Source: JAPOXR01 sp965214695
GTDB taxonomy: Bacteria > Pseudomonadota > Alphaproteobacteria > Rhodobacterales > Rhodobacteraceae
Length of the DNA: 64,000 nucleotides
Assembly: GCA_965214695.1 (NCBI GenBank)
Contig: OZ243967.1
Location: 3,596,001 to 3,660,000, forward strand
Direction: 5' to 3'
Shown here: positions 26,740-34,724 of the stretch, in pieces
Layout: each line of letters starts with the position of its first letter
How positions within the stretch are numbered: position 1 is the stretch's first letter
Notes under the pieces: generated by a model
Told to the model about the DNA's origin: nothing
What the model saw: only the letters and a program-made list of their open reading frames with translations
Databases searched by the model: none
Translations under genes and position numbers: made by a program

Positions 26740-27157
26740 GGTCCGAACATAGGGGCCGAACCGGCGGGAATCAATTCTACCGGCCGCCGGCCCGGGGCGG
26801 ATTCTTGTGCACAACACGGGACCTGTATCAAGTGGGACATGCACTTCGGATCCGGTCGCATCACGAGAGCGTGCCGTTTCCTTGTCTGACTGTGCCTCAA
26901 GCGGCCCGGCAACCCTTGGTCAGTCGCCGGCGCAGATTTCATTCTGTTGCCGGAATGCTGTGTCAGGAACAACCGACCGGCAGACTGCCTTCAACGGAAG
27001 GCTGCGTGGCCAGGTATGGCAAGACCATTGAAATCGGGATGCATCCAAACGCTGTTCCGGCATGGTGCCCGGACTGGAAAGGCCGTAAAGACCCCGGATA
27101 CGGAATAGGGAAATGCCGCCGCCGCTCCCGGGAGGGCGACGCCCGGAGGGAGTGCAA
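26740..27157. promoter_or_regulatory. 418-base divergent gap with a GC-rich palindrome before the NYN gene
   Basis: This gap separates the leftward toxin pair from the rightward NYN gene. The only structure seen is the perfect 10-base palindrome CTCCCGGGAG at 27125-27134, followed by CGCCCGGAGGG. It lies about 25 bases before the NYN start and could fold over its ribosome binding site. No coding frame in the gap looks real. Confidence 0.4.
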
Positions 27158-27910
27158 ATGTCGGAAACACGGGGAACGAAGAGTCTTGCGGTCCTGATCG
27201 ACGCCGACAATACCAGTTCGAGACATGCGCCGGCGATCTTCGACGAGATCGTCAAGCTGGGCGAAGCCAATGTTCGGCGTATCTATGGCGATTTCTCGGG
27301 GAGTCGGTTGTCCGGCTGGGACGGGGCGATCAAGTCGCTGGCGATCCTGCAGCATCAGCAGCGCAGCAACTCGAAGGGCAAGAACGCCTCGGACATCGCG
27401 CTGGTGATCGACGCCATGGACCTGATGTACAAGCGCACCCTCGACGGGGTAGTGCTGGTCAGCTCGGACAGTGATTTCACCCGGTTGGCGCAGCGCCTTC
27501 GCGAGGAAGGCCTGGAGGTGTACGGGTTCGGAGAGCGCAAGGCGGTCGAAGCCTTCCGCAAGGCCTGCAACCGCTTCATCTATGTCGAGAACCTTGTCGA
27601 GACGGAGTCAGGGGAGAAGAAGGGTGGAGCGGCGCCGGCCAGGGCCGAAGCACAGAAGAAGGACCCACCTGACAAGGCTCGAAAGATCATCGACGAAGCG
27701 ATTGGAGAGCCGGATGCCGACGGGTGGGAGAATCTGGGCAGCGTCGGGCAACGCATCCAGGGTGTGCATCCGGATTTCGATCCACGCAGCTATGGTTGCG
27801 CGAATTTGAGCACGCTGGTGGAGAAGGCAGGCGGGTTCGACACCCGCAAGGAGAGGGGCGGCGTCCATGTTCGCCGCAAGATGGTCGGACAGAAGGGTTC
27901 AGGCAGCTGA
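27158..27910 (+). CDS. NYN-domain ribonuclease-like protein with C-terminal LOTUS/OST-HTH domain
   Basis: A 250-residue protein. The NYN (PIN-like) domain has the acidic residues expected for metal binding: LIDADNTS near 13, DIALVIDAMDLMY near 80 and VSSDSDFTRLAQRL near 100. After a charged linker a LOTUS/OST-HTH-like domain follows (LGSVGQRIQGVHPDFDPRSYG near 195, then LSTLVEKAGGF and VHVRRK), thought to bind RNA. Such proteins probably cleave RNA; the target is unknown. ATG 27158 follows GGAGGG and was preferred to ATG 27113. It lies beside the AbiEii-like pair, but an operon link is excluded by orientation. Confidence 0.85.
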   Translation: MSETRGTKSLAVLIDADNTSSRHAPAIFDEIVKLGEANVRRIYGDFSGSRLSGWDGAIKSLAILQHQQRSNSKGKNASDIALVIDAMDLMYKRTLDGVVLVSSDSDFTRLAQRLREEGLEVYGFGERKAVEAFRKACNRFIYVENLVETESGEKKGGAAPARAEAQKKDPPDKARKIIDEAIGEPDADGWENLGSVGQRIQGVHPDFDPRSYGCANLSTLVEKAGGFDTRKERGGVHVRRKMVGQKGSGS

Positions 27911-28160
27911 AAGATGACGACCTGCGGCCGAACCGGTGGTGGCCCAGGACAGTTTCCAGGAATCGAGACGTGCCGGCCATCTGCCGGAAATCGCCGGTAG
28001 GCAGCTGTATCCCCGGCGCCCTTGCTTCCGACAGGAAGGCTTGGCAGCCCCCGAGATCGAAATCATGGATTTTGGCCGGCGGAAGGAGCGCGCCTTGCCC
28101 TCCAAATTGATGGACACCCAGCGAGTAATCTTGATAATGTAAGGTGCAAATTGCCATGGT

Positions 28161-28661
28161 ATGCTGAACTTGATGGTATCGAGCTCAACATATCACGCCG
28201 TGTGGGACGGGCTTCTCGAAGTCTCAAGAGCCAGGCACTACTTTGCTGCCCAGGAAAGCAGGCTTGAGTGGCGAGCCTTTGCGCTCAGATTTGCATTGGC
28301 GCTTTCCGGGCTCGGAGCCGTAGCATCACTCGTGGAGTCATTTGAGTGGCTTGCGCCTGTGTCAGGCGTTGCGATTACCGCCCTTGTAATTGTTGACTTG
28401 CTTTGGGACGGCACCACGAAGATTGCACAACTGAAGGTTGTGAATCGTGACTTGGCCGCGCTGGAAACAAGGTATCGGTCTTTCTGGGACGAGACACGAA
28501 GCGGCTCCATCACTGATCAGGAAGCATTACCGAGGAAGAACGAACTGTTGGCGGCGCTGAACCAGGTTGCCGCAAACGTTGACGTCGTCGCCAGGAAGAA
28601 GATTATCCAGCAGGCACAGGAAGACGCGTTCAAGGTAGAGCAGCAGCGTTATGCCGTCTGA
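28161..28661 (+). CDS. Two-helix membrane protein, SLATT-like, unknown function
   Basis: A 166-residue protein. Two adjacent membrane helices (FALALSGLGAVASLV near 44 and VSGVAITALVIVDLLW near 68) are flanked by amphipathic helices and a C-terminal coiled-coil-like half (DLAALETRYRSFWDETRSG). This layout resembles SLATT-type two-TM effectors of nucleotide-signalling defence systems, but no SMODS or SLOG partner is nearby, so the resemblance is architectural only. Base composition is lower in GC than the neighbours, hinting at transfer. ATG 28161 lacks a good Shine-Dalgarno; ATG 28173 is possible. It stands alone between the NYN gene and the desaturase. Confidence 0.6.
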   Translation: MLNLMVSSSTYHAVWDGLLEVSRARHYFAAQESRLEWRAFALRFALALSGLGAVASLVESFEWLAPVSGVAITALVIVDLLWDGTTKIAQLKVVNRDLAALETRYRSFWDETRSGSITDQEALPRKNELLAALNQVAANVDVVARKKIIQQAQEDAFKVEQQRYAV

Positions 28662-29005
28662 TCCCAAAGACGTCGAAACCAGGGGCCCTGCCACCACGGA
28701 CGCCTTCTCCACCTCCACCACCTCCGCCACCTCCGCCGCCACAATCCTGACCGGCTGATGTTCGAATGCCATCTCCGGCTTCCAGTATTCCGGGAATTGT
28801 TTTGCCCACATCATCCACCGACGACCTGCGCATGATTCTCCCCGGGGGTGCATCCGGAAACGGCAGGCATCGACTGTCGATATTGACCGGAATTGTCTTG
28901 CCTTGCGGCCCCGGCAGGCCGGAGGTCTGACGCGATCAACTCCCCGCATGCGTTGCCGTGAATTTACCTGGCGAGCATCGTCGGTGATGCCCGTATTGGC
29001 CCCGG
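28662..29005. other. 344-base gap with a CCN-rich tract
   Basis: At 28703-28742 the sequence is a run of C-C-(T/A/G) triplets (CTCCACCTCCACCACCTCCG and on), a simple trinucleotide tract of about 13 units. On the plus strand a 35-codon frame (28651-28758) overlapping the end of the previous gene reads through it as Thr/Ser/Ala; on the minus strand it would be polyglycine. Neither is convincing as a gene. No other structure was found in the gap. Confidence 0.45.
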
Positions 29006-30085
29006 TCAGGCGGCGGAGTAGGCGCGGTCCCAGGCCACGACATGGGGTCTTGGCGGGGCGGCGCATTCCGGAAGTTTGCGCCGTACAAAATGGCGGGGGT
29101 CGCGCAGTTGCCGCTTCAGGGCCGGGATCATCTCCAAGTAGGCCTCGACGACACCGGAATAGGGGGCAGGGCAGTCATGCCTGATCTCCCGGTGCAGGGC
29201 CGGCAGAGAATAGAACGGAACCGTCGGAAACATGTGATGCTCGATATGGTAGTTCATGTTGGCATAGATGAACCGAAGCACCGGGTTGAGATAGACGGTC
29301 CGGGTGCTCAACCGGTGATCCGGCATGTCCTCGGCCAGGCCGGCATGCTGCATGGCCGACAGCATCGAGTGGACCCAGGAGCCGTAGAATGTCGGCAGCC
29401 CGAAGAACAGCAGGGGGATGATGCTCTGGACGGAAATGCACCAGGCGACGATTGCGGCCAGGAACCCGATGATGAACCTGGAATGCCAGATGACGAGACG
29501 CCGCTGGCCTTCCGGAATGTAGTCGATCTCGTCATCGGAGAGTCCACCAAGGCCCTGGCGAAACGATCGCAGCAATTCATTGGTTCCGGCCCTGAGGTGG
29601 AGGATATTGAGGAGCATCCCCTTGACATCGGGCGGTCTTGGATAGGCGATTTCCGGATCGCGGCCAACGATGATGGTGTCGGTATGATGTCTCGAATGGC
29701 TCCATCGCCACTGGAAGGGGTTCTTCAGCGACATGAAACCGAGGATGACGAGGAAGGCCTCATTGACCCAGCGCGTCCTGAAGGGTGTTCCGTGCAGGCA
29801 TTCGTGGAACCTCGATTCGGCGCCTGACGCGTAGAGGATCCCGTAGGCAAGAAATGTCGGCACGGCCCACCATGTTCCGAGGCTGAACCAGGCCAGACCC
29901 GCGAGACCAGCCAGCACTGTCGCAAACAGCAAAAAATCCGTCAGCGCCCGCGCATCGGATCGTTGCATCAACGCCTTCAGCCGCTTGCGTGGAACCGGGC
30001 ACACGTACCAATCCTCCAGGCGATAGCTCGCCGCATCCGAATTGCCGGCCAGGCTGTAATCGCGGCCACCCGGAATTTCCTTCAT
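29006..30085 (-). CDS. Membrane fatty-acid-desaturase-type di-iron enzyme
   Basis: A 359-residue membrane protein with the three histidine clusters of desaturases: HECLHG near 95, HSRHH near 130 and NYHIEHHMFP near 278. Hydrophobic pairs around them (FLLFATVLAGLAGLAWF, FIIGFLAAIVAWCISV) fit four membrane passes. Members insert double bonds or hydroxyl groups in acyl chains or terpenoid lipids using O2; the substrate is not known. ATG 30085 is preceded by GGGAATGGG; ATG 30094 is an alternative. It diverges from the LacI-type regulator, and two palindromes lie in the shared promoter region, so it is a likely member of the same regulon. Confidence 0.8.
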   Translation of the reverse strand: MKEIPGGRDYSLAGNSDAASYRLEDWYVCPVPRKRLKALMQRSDARALTDFLLFATVLAGLAGLAWFSLGTWWAVPTFLAYGILYASGAESRFHECLHGTPFRTRWVNEAFLVILGFMSLKNPFQWRWSHSRHHTDTIIVGRDPEIAYPRPPDVKGMLLNILHLRAGTNELLRSFRQGLGGLSDDEIDYIPEGQRRLVIWHSRFIIGFLAAIVAWCISVQSIIPLLFFGLPTFYGSWVHSMLSAMQHAGLAEDMPDHRLSTRTVYLNPVLRFIYANMNYHIEHHMFPTVPFYSLPALHREIRHDCPAPYSGVVEAYLEMIPALKRQLRDPRHFVRRKLPECAAPPRPHVVAWDRAYSAA

Positions 30086-30142
30086 GACACCCATTCCCAA
30101 TTGCGCCTGAAATTTACCATTTACCCCAATTGGTAGCGAATC

Positions 30143-30170
30143 AATGCAACTGGGAAAATTTTGTTGCATT
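30143..30170. promoter_or_regulatory. Inverted repeat in the desaturase/LacI divergent promoter
   Basis: The arms AATGCAAC (30143-30150) and GTTGCATT (30163-30170) are perfect 8-base complements around a 12-base spacer. The dyad differs from the GGATAG operator 23 bases further on and could be a second protein site or part of the desaturase promoter. No factor can be named. Confidence 0.4.
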
Positions 30171-30192
30171 TCTATCCAGCGTGGGCAATTTA

Positions 30193-30209
30193 TGGATAGA
30201 AACTATCCA
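30193..30209. promoter_or_regulatory. Operator of the LacI-type regulator (autoregulatory copy)
   Basis: TGGATAG-AAA-CTATCCA is a perfect palindrome of 7-base arms with a 3-base centre, 26 bases before the regulator's ATG. A lone half site CTATCCA lies at 30172-30178. The same 16 bases, on the opposite strand, recur before the TRAP gene at 31311-31327. It is inferred to be the binding site of the adjacent regulator. Confidence 0.75.
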
Positions 30210-30234
30210 AATTGCAAAATGAGGATGAGGCGGC

Positions 30235-31260
30235 ATGGTCGGACGGGTGAGGATTTCCGATGTTGCCCGACGGGCCGGCGTCAGCGTTGCGACCGTGGAC
30301 CGGGTGTTGAACAAGCGCCGACCGGTCAAACCGGCGACTGCCGACATCGTGTATGCGGCGGCGAGGGAGTTGGGATTCTATGCGTCTCCGCTCTTGAAGC
30401 GTCGAACCAGGGAGTTGGTGCCCGAACGGCGACTTGGCTTCATACTGCAGAAGCAGAGCAAGAAGTTCTACACCGGGCTGGCTGGCGAAATCGAGACCGC
30501 TGCCCGGTCACGAACGGATTGCCACGCGAATTGCGAATTCGAATTCGTCAACGAATTGTCGCCGCGGGCAATTTCGTCGGCAATGGGACTGATGGCAGAA
30601 AGCGTGCAGGTGATGGCCGTGGTGGCGCTGGACCATCCGCATGTATGGGACGAGGTTGCCCGGGTCAGGAATAGCGGCATTCCGGTCTGGGCCTTGCTGA
30701 GTGGCCTGGCCTGCCCGGAAATTGAGGGGGTGATCGGTATTGACGGCAGGAGGGCCGGCAGGACCGCAGCATGGTGCATGGCTCGATGCGCCGCACCCGG
30801 GGGTAGGATCGGGGTGCTGACCGGCAGCCACCGGTACACCTCGCACGAGGAGCGGGAAGGGGGGTTTCGCAGCTACATGCGGGAACACGCGCCGTTACAT
30901 GAGATTGTCCAGTCCATGGCCTATCTGGATAGTAGCGAGGGTGCCTACGAAGCGGCCTGCGAACTGATATCCTCGACGGCAGATCTGAACGGCATCTACA
31001 TGGTCGGCGGAGGGGTGGCCGGGTTGGTCCAGGCGCTGCATGACAACGCTGCCTGCCCGGAAATCGCCGTCATCTGCCATGAACGTGACGAGATCAGCCG
31101 GGAGGCGTTGATCGAGGGGACAATCGACATGGTCATCGAATCCCCCAGGGAGGCTATCGCGAGGGCGGCCATCAATGCCATGCTTGATGAACGGTCTGCC
31201 GATGCCCGGCCAGGCCTGTCGCCGGTCCCGTTCCTGATTCATGTATCGGAGAACGTCTGA
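30235..31260 (+). CDS. LacI-family transcriptional regulator
   Basis: A 341-residue regulator. The N-terminal helix-turn-helix RISDVARRAGVSVATVDRVLN and hinge-like AARELGFYASPLLKRR (residues 5-60) are followed by a type I periplasmic-binding-like ligand domain (LGFILQKQSKKFYTGLAGEI onward, GIDGRRAGRTAAW near 165, GRIGVLTGSHRYTSHEEREGGF near 185). The VATVDRVLN variant and ligand domain resemble regulators of sugar or polyol uptake. GAGGATGAGG provides a ribosome binding site. A palindromic operator before its own gene and before the TRAP operon downstream indicates repression released by the transported compound. The desaturase may be controlled as well. Confidence 0.9.
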   Translation: MVGRVRISDVARRAGVSVATVDRVLNKRRPVKPATADIVYAAARELGFYASPLLKRRTRELVPERRLGFILQKQSKKFYTGLAGEIETAARSRTDCHANCEFEFVNELSPRAISSAMGLMAESVQVMAVVALDHPHVWDEVARVRNSGIPVWALLSGLACPEIEGVIGIDGRRAGRTAAWCMARCAAPGGRIGVLTGSHRYTSHEEREGGFRSYMREHAPLHEIVQSMAYLDSSEGAYEAACELISSTADLNGIYMVGGGVAGLVQALHDNAACPEIAVICHERDEISREALIEGTIDMVIESPREAIARAAINAMLDERSADARPGLSPVPFLIHVSENV

Positions 31261-31310
31261 GCCGGTCATCCGCCCTGTCGCACCTGCATCCGGCGCCAGG
31301 CTGGCGGGGC

Positions 31311-31327
31311 CGGATAGTTTCTATCCA
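31311..31327. promoter_or_regulatory. Operator before the TRAP transporter operon
   Basis: The bases C-GGATAG-TTT-CTATCC-A form a palindrome with 6-base arms that matches 16 of 17 positions of the reverse complement of the operator at 30193-30209. It lies 51 bases after the regulator stop and 135 bases before the TRAP binding-protein gene, in the only large gap of the block. It strongly suggests direct control of the transporter by the LacI-type protein. Confidence 0.78.
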
Positions 31328-31461
31328 AACCCGGGGTAACGGCACGGCGCCGGTGACCGAGTGCCAATCCGAATTGTTGAACAGGTAGCGGTGCAGAAGT
31401 ACTGTTTGCGGCGATCGGGCTGGCCGTTCGGCCCGACTGACCAAAATCGATGGAGGACCTC

Positions 31462-32484
31462 ATGGGTACCAAAACAAGACGACTTGCCGGGGTGGCGGTC
31501 ACTGCAATGCTGGCTGCAACGCCAATCTTCGCTGCCGACTACAAGCTGCGAATCCAGACCCACTTTTCGGCAAACTCGACACCTGGCGAACTGATCGCAC
31601 AGTTCATTGACGACGTGCAGACGATGTCGGGCGGGCAGCTCGAGATCCAGATGCACTACAATTCGGAAGTGGTTGCCCAGAACGAAACGCTCGGCGCGGT
31701 ATCGCAGGGCATTCTTGACTGCGACATGACCGGTGCGTCCGGAAATGTCGGCAAGGATCCGGGCTTCCAGTTCGCCGGCGACATCATGGGCGGATATGAC
31801 ACCCCGTACCAGTTCCTGTCATGGTTCCATCATGGCGGCGGACGAGACATCGTGCAGGGTGAACTCTACGACCCGCTTGGTGTCCACCTCGTCGGACTGT
31901 GGCTGCAGGGACATGAATCGCTGTCCTCGACCAGGTCTCTTGCCGGTTTCGCCGATCTGGAGAACTGGAAATTCCGTTCCCCGCCCGGGCTTGAAACCGA
32001 GATTTTCGAATCCTTCGGCGCCAAGCCGGTGGTGATGGATTTCGGCGAAGTGCCCACTGCGCTTCGCACCGGCATCGTGGATGGTGCTGATGCTTCGACA
32101 CTCAACACCAATGTCTCGCTTGGCCTGTTTGATATTGCCGAACATGCCACCTATCCGGGTTTCCACTCGATGCCGACCGAAACGCTGGCCTGCAACCAGA
32201 ATGCCTGGAACGGTCTTTCGGAACAGCTGCAGCGGATCGTCGAGGTGGCGCTGTACCGGACTGCCCTCAATCTGGCGATGCTGACCGAGATCAAGGACAG
32301 GCGTGCCGCCAAGAGCCTGACGGAGCAGGGTGTCACCCTGCATGACTGGTCGACAGAGGACCGCAAGACGTTCCGTGAATTTGCCCAGGGTCGCTGGGCG
32401 GTATGGGCTGACAAGTCGTCGGCAGCGAGAGCGTTGGTGGACAGCCACATGGCCTTCATGGGTGAGCTTGGCCTGCTGAAGTGA
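31462..32484 (+). CDS. TRAP transporter substrate-binding protein, DctP type
   Basis: A 340-residue secreted protein. Signal peptide MGTKTRRLAGVAVTAMLAATPIFA (cleavage before ADYKL) is followed by the DctP fold: LRIQTHFSANSTPGELIAQF, SGGQLEIQMHYNSEV, and NWKFRSPPGLETEIFESFGAKPV near 165 with the conserved substrate-carboxylate Arg. Such proteins bind organic or sugar acids in the periplasm for Na+-driven uptake. ATG 31462 follows GGAGG by five bases. The promoter region carries the LacI-type operator at 31311. Two membrane subunit genes follow. The substrate is not evident. Confidence 0.9.
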   Translation: MGTKTRRLAGVAVTAMLAATPIFAADYKLRIQTHFSANSTPGELIAQFIDDVQTMSGGQLEIQMHYNSEVVAQNETLGAVSQGILDCDMTGASGNVGKDPGFQFAGDIMGGYDTPYQFLSWFHHGGGRDIVQGELYDPLGVHLVGLWLQGHESLSSTRSLAGFADLENWKFRSPPGLETEIFESFGAKPVVMDFGEVPTALRTGIVDGADASTLNTNVSLGLFDIAEHATYPGFHSMPTETLACNQNAWNGLSEQLQRIVEVALYRTALNLAMLTEIKDRRAAKSLTEQGVTLHDWSTEDRKTFREFAQGRWAVWADKSSAARALVDSHMAFMGELGLLK

Positions 32485-32569
32485 TTGGCAGTTGCCATCG
32501 TGATTGCGCCGGGCGATGATCGTCCGGCGCAAACTTGTGTTGATCCTGCCCGGAGAATGAGTACGGCCA

Positions 32570-33166
32570 GTGGATGACGAGACCAAGAAGCGAATTCGCT
32601 CGGGAGGCATCGTTTCCGGCTTCGGGCGCTGGTTGACCTATGTCGATCCCCGGGAAAACCCGAACTGGTTCGATCGGGGCATCCTGTTCATCTGTCGGTT
32701 GGCGATGTTGCTGACGGCGGTGGCCGTCGCCATCACTTTCTACGAGGTCGTGCTTAGGTACCTGTTCGGCAGCCCGACTCTCTGGGTCAACGAAATGACA
32801 TTGTGGTTGGGGAGCGTGATCTTCCTGCTGGCCGGTGTCTATGCCATGCAGCGTCGGGCGCATATCCGGATCACCGCGGTCTATGATCTGCTGTCACCGC
32901 GGCTGAAACTGGCCTGCGATGTGGTATCGGCAGCGGTCGTCGTCGCCTATGCGGCACTCATGATTTTTGCCAGCTACAAGATCGCCTGGCATACGCTGGT
33001 GACCTGGGAGCGGTTCGGAACCTTCTGGAACCCGCCCATCCCTGCCACCATCAAGCCGCTGGTCTTGATCGCCACCGCCTGCGTGGCAATCCAGGCGGTC
33101 AGCAACCTGCTGGTTGATGGCCCGAGGCTGCTGCGCCGGAATTCCGGCCACGACAAGGGTGAATGA
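32570..33166 (+). CDS. TRAP transporter small membrane subunit, DctQ type
   Basis: A 198-residue inner-membrane protein with four hydrophobic segments (ILFICRLAMLLTAVAVAITF, LWLGSVIFLLAGVYAM, VVSAAVVVAYAALMIFAS, LVLIATACVAIQAVSNLL). The family text VVLRYLFGSPTLWVNEMT near 60-77 is characteristic of DctQ. The 40-residue cytoplasmic N terminus is somewhat longer than usual. The GTG at 32570 starts the frame, and its stop overlaps the DctM ATG as ATGA, so the two membrane parts are coupled. It works with the DctP and DctM genes around it. Confidence 0.85.
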   Translation: MDDETKKRIRSGGIVSGFGRWLTYVDPRENPNWFDRGILFICRLAMLLTAVAVAITFYEVVLRYLFGSPTLWVNEMTLWLGSVIFLLAGVYAMQRRAHIRITAVYDLLSPRLKLACDVVSAAVVVAYAALMIFASYKIAWHTLVTWERFGTFWNPPIPATIKPLVLIATACVAIQAVSNLLVDGPRLLRRNSGHDKGE

Positions 33167-34653
33167 TGGACGTCGGCACCCTTTCGCTTCTCCTGCTCAT
33201 CGGAATCTTCGTGCTCCTGGTCATTGGCGTGCCGCTCGGATTCGCCACCGGGCTGCTTGGCGCCATTGTCATTTTCGGCAATTTCGGCGTTCCGGGTCTC
33301 GGCCTGGTCATGCAGCGGGTCTACGATCTGTCGATCACCTATGCCATCATCGCGGTACCGCTGTTCATCGTCATGGCATCACTCCTGGAGCGAAGTGGAA
33401 TTGCCAAGGACATGTACGACGCCCTGAATATCACCCTGGGGAAGATGCGGGGCGGTGTTGCCATCGTCACCACGGTGATGGCAGTGATCATGGCGGCGAT
33501 GTCGGGCATAATCGGTGGCGAGATCGTGTTGCTGGGCCTTGTTGCGCTGCCGCAGATGCTTCGCCTCGGCTACAACAAGAACCTGGCCATCGGCACCATC
33601 TGTGCCGGCGGGTCGCTTGGCACGATGATCCCGCCCTCGGTCGTCCTCATCATCTTCGGCCTCATCACCGAGACCTCGATTACCGCATTGTTTACCGCCG
33701 CCTTCATCCCCGGATTCATGCTGGCGGCATCCTATGTCGGGTATATCGTTGTCAGAACCCGGCTGGACCCGTCGCTGGCGCCAATGCCGGAAGCTGGCGA
33801 CATGGATGGTGCTGCCGGACTTGCCCAGGACCGGGCCGGCCGCCAGTCCGAGCTTGCCTACAATCTGGCCCCGGTGGCTGTTGGCCTGGTGGTTACGCTG
33901 CTGGCAAGGCAGTTCGGAGCTGGCGGCACCGAACAGGTGGCCAGTTTCATCTTTTCCTCGGCATCGGTCGGGCTGGTCCTGGTATTCCTGCTGCGCAATG
34001 ATGAACGGCACCCGATTGCCAAGGGGTTGCTGCCGCCGCTGATCGTCGTCGACCTGGTTCTCGGGTCAATCTATGGCGGCGTGACCGGGATCACCGAGGC
34101 TGCGGCGATGGGGGTGGTGGCCACATTGCTGCTGATCGTCATCCGCCGGGAATTCAACCTGGTGATGCTGTTCGAGGGGCTGGAGCAGACCTTCAGGTCG
34201 GTCGGCACCATTCTCTGGGTGACCTTCGGCGCCACGGTGCTGGCCGGCGCCTACAGCCTGTCTGGCGGCAACGCCTATGTTGCCGATCTGATGCTCAATC
34301 TCGACATTGCACCCATCGGCCTGATCCTGATCATGATGCTGATATTCCTGATTCTCGGCATGTTCATGGACTGGATCGGCATCGTGCTGCTGACCATGCC
34401 GGTCTTCATGCCGATCGTGATCAAGCTGGGCTATGATCCCGTCTGGTTCGGAATCCTGTTCAGTGTCAACATGCAGGTAGCATTCCTGACACCGCCATTC
34501 GGCTCGGCGGCCTTCTACCTGAAGAGCGTTACCCCGCCGGAGATCGACCTGATCACCATCTACCGGTCATTCGGGCCCTTCATCTGCCTGCAATTGGCCG
34601 TGCTGGCGCTGCTGCTGTTTTTCCCCGAAATCTCGCTGTTCCTGGTCAGGTAG
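33163..34653 (+). CDS. TRAP transporter large membrane subunit, DctM type
   Basis: A 496-residue membrane permease with about twelve hydrophobic segments. DctM/DedA-like text is plentiful: YAIIAVPLFIVMASLLERSG near 58, AICAGGSLGTMIPPSVVLII-like text near 145 and GVTGITEAAAMGVVATLL near 306. FLTPPFGSAAFYLKSVTPPE lies near the end. These contain the Na+ and substrate-pathway motifs of the family. Most DctM proteins are about 430 residues. The extra length is a loop and helix pair between the two halves (about residues 205-285), as in some sugar-acid TRAP systems. It starts in an ATGA overlap with DctQ. Confidence 0.9.
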   Translation: MMDVGTLSLLLLIGIFVLLVIGVPLGFATGLLGAIVIFGNFGVPGLGLVMQRVYDLSITYAIIAVPLFIVMASLLERSGIAKDMYDALNITLGKMRGGVAIVTTVMAVIMAAMSGIIGGEIVLLGLVALPQMLRLGYNKNLAIGTICAGGSLGTMIPPSVVLIIFGLITETSITALFTAAFIPGFMLAASYVGYIVVRTRLDPSLAPMPEAGDMDGAAGLAQDRAGRQSELAYNLAPVAVGLVVTLLARQFGAGGTEQVASFIFSSASVGLVLVFLLRNDERHPIAKGLLPPLIVVDLVLGSIYGGVTGITEAAAMGVVATLLLIVIRREFNLVMLFEGLEQTFRSVGTILWVTFGATVLAGAYSLSGGNAYVADLMLNLDIAPIGLILIMMLIFLILGMFMDWIGIVLLTMPVFMPIVIKLGYDPVWFGILFSVNMQVAFLTPPFGSAAFYLKSVTPPEIDLITIYRSFGPFICLQLAVLALLLFFPEISLFLVR

Positions 34654-34724
34654 CCGGCGCCCGGAAGGTGCATGTGACCGGCAGGCCGGGTCTCGCCTTC
34701 AGGGATGTCCGGGGACGGGTGGAC

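Noticed and set aside
28630..28833. A minus-strand frame with eleven glycines in a row.
   Set aside because: The run is explained by the CCN tract, and the flanks do not resemble protein; it is treated as a simple repeat.
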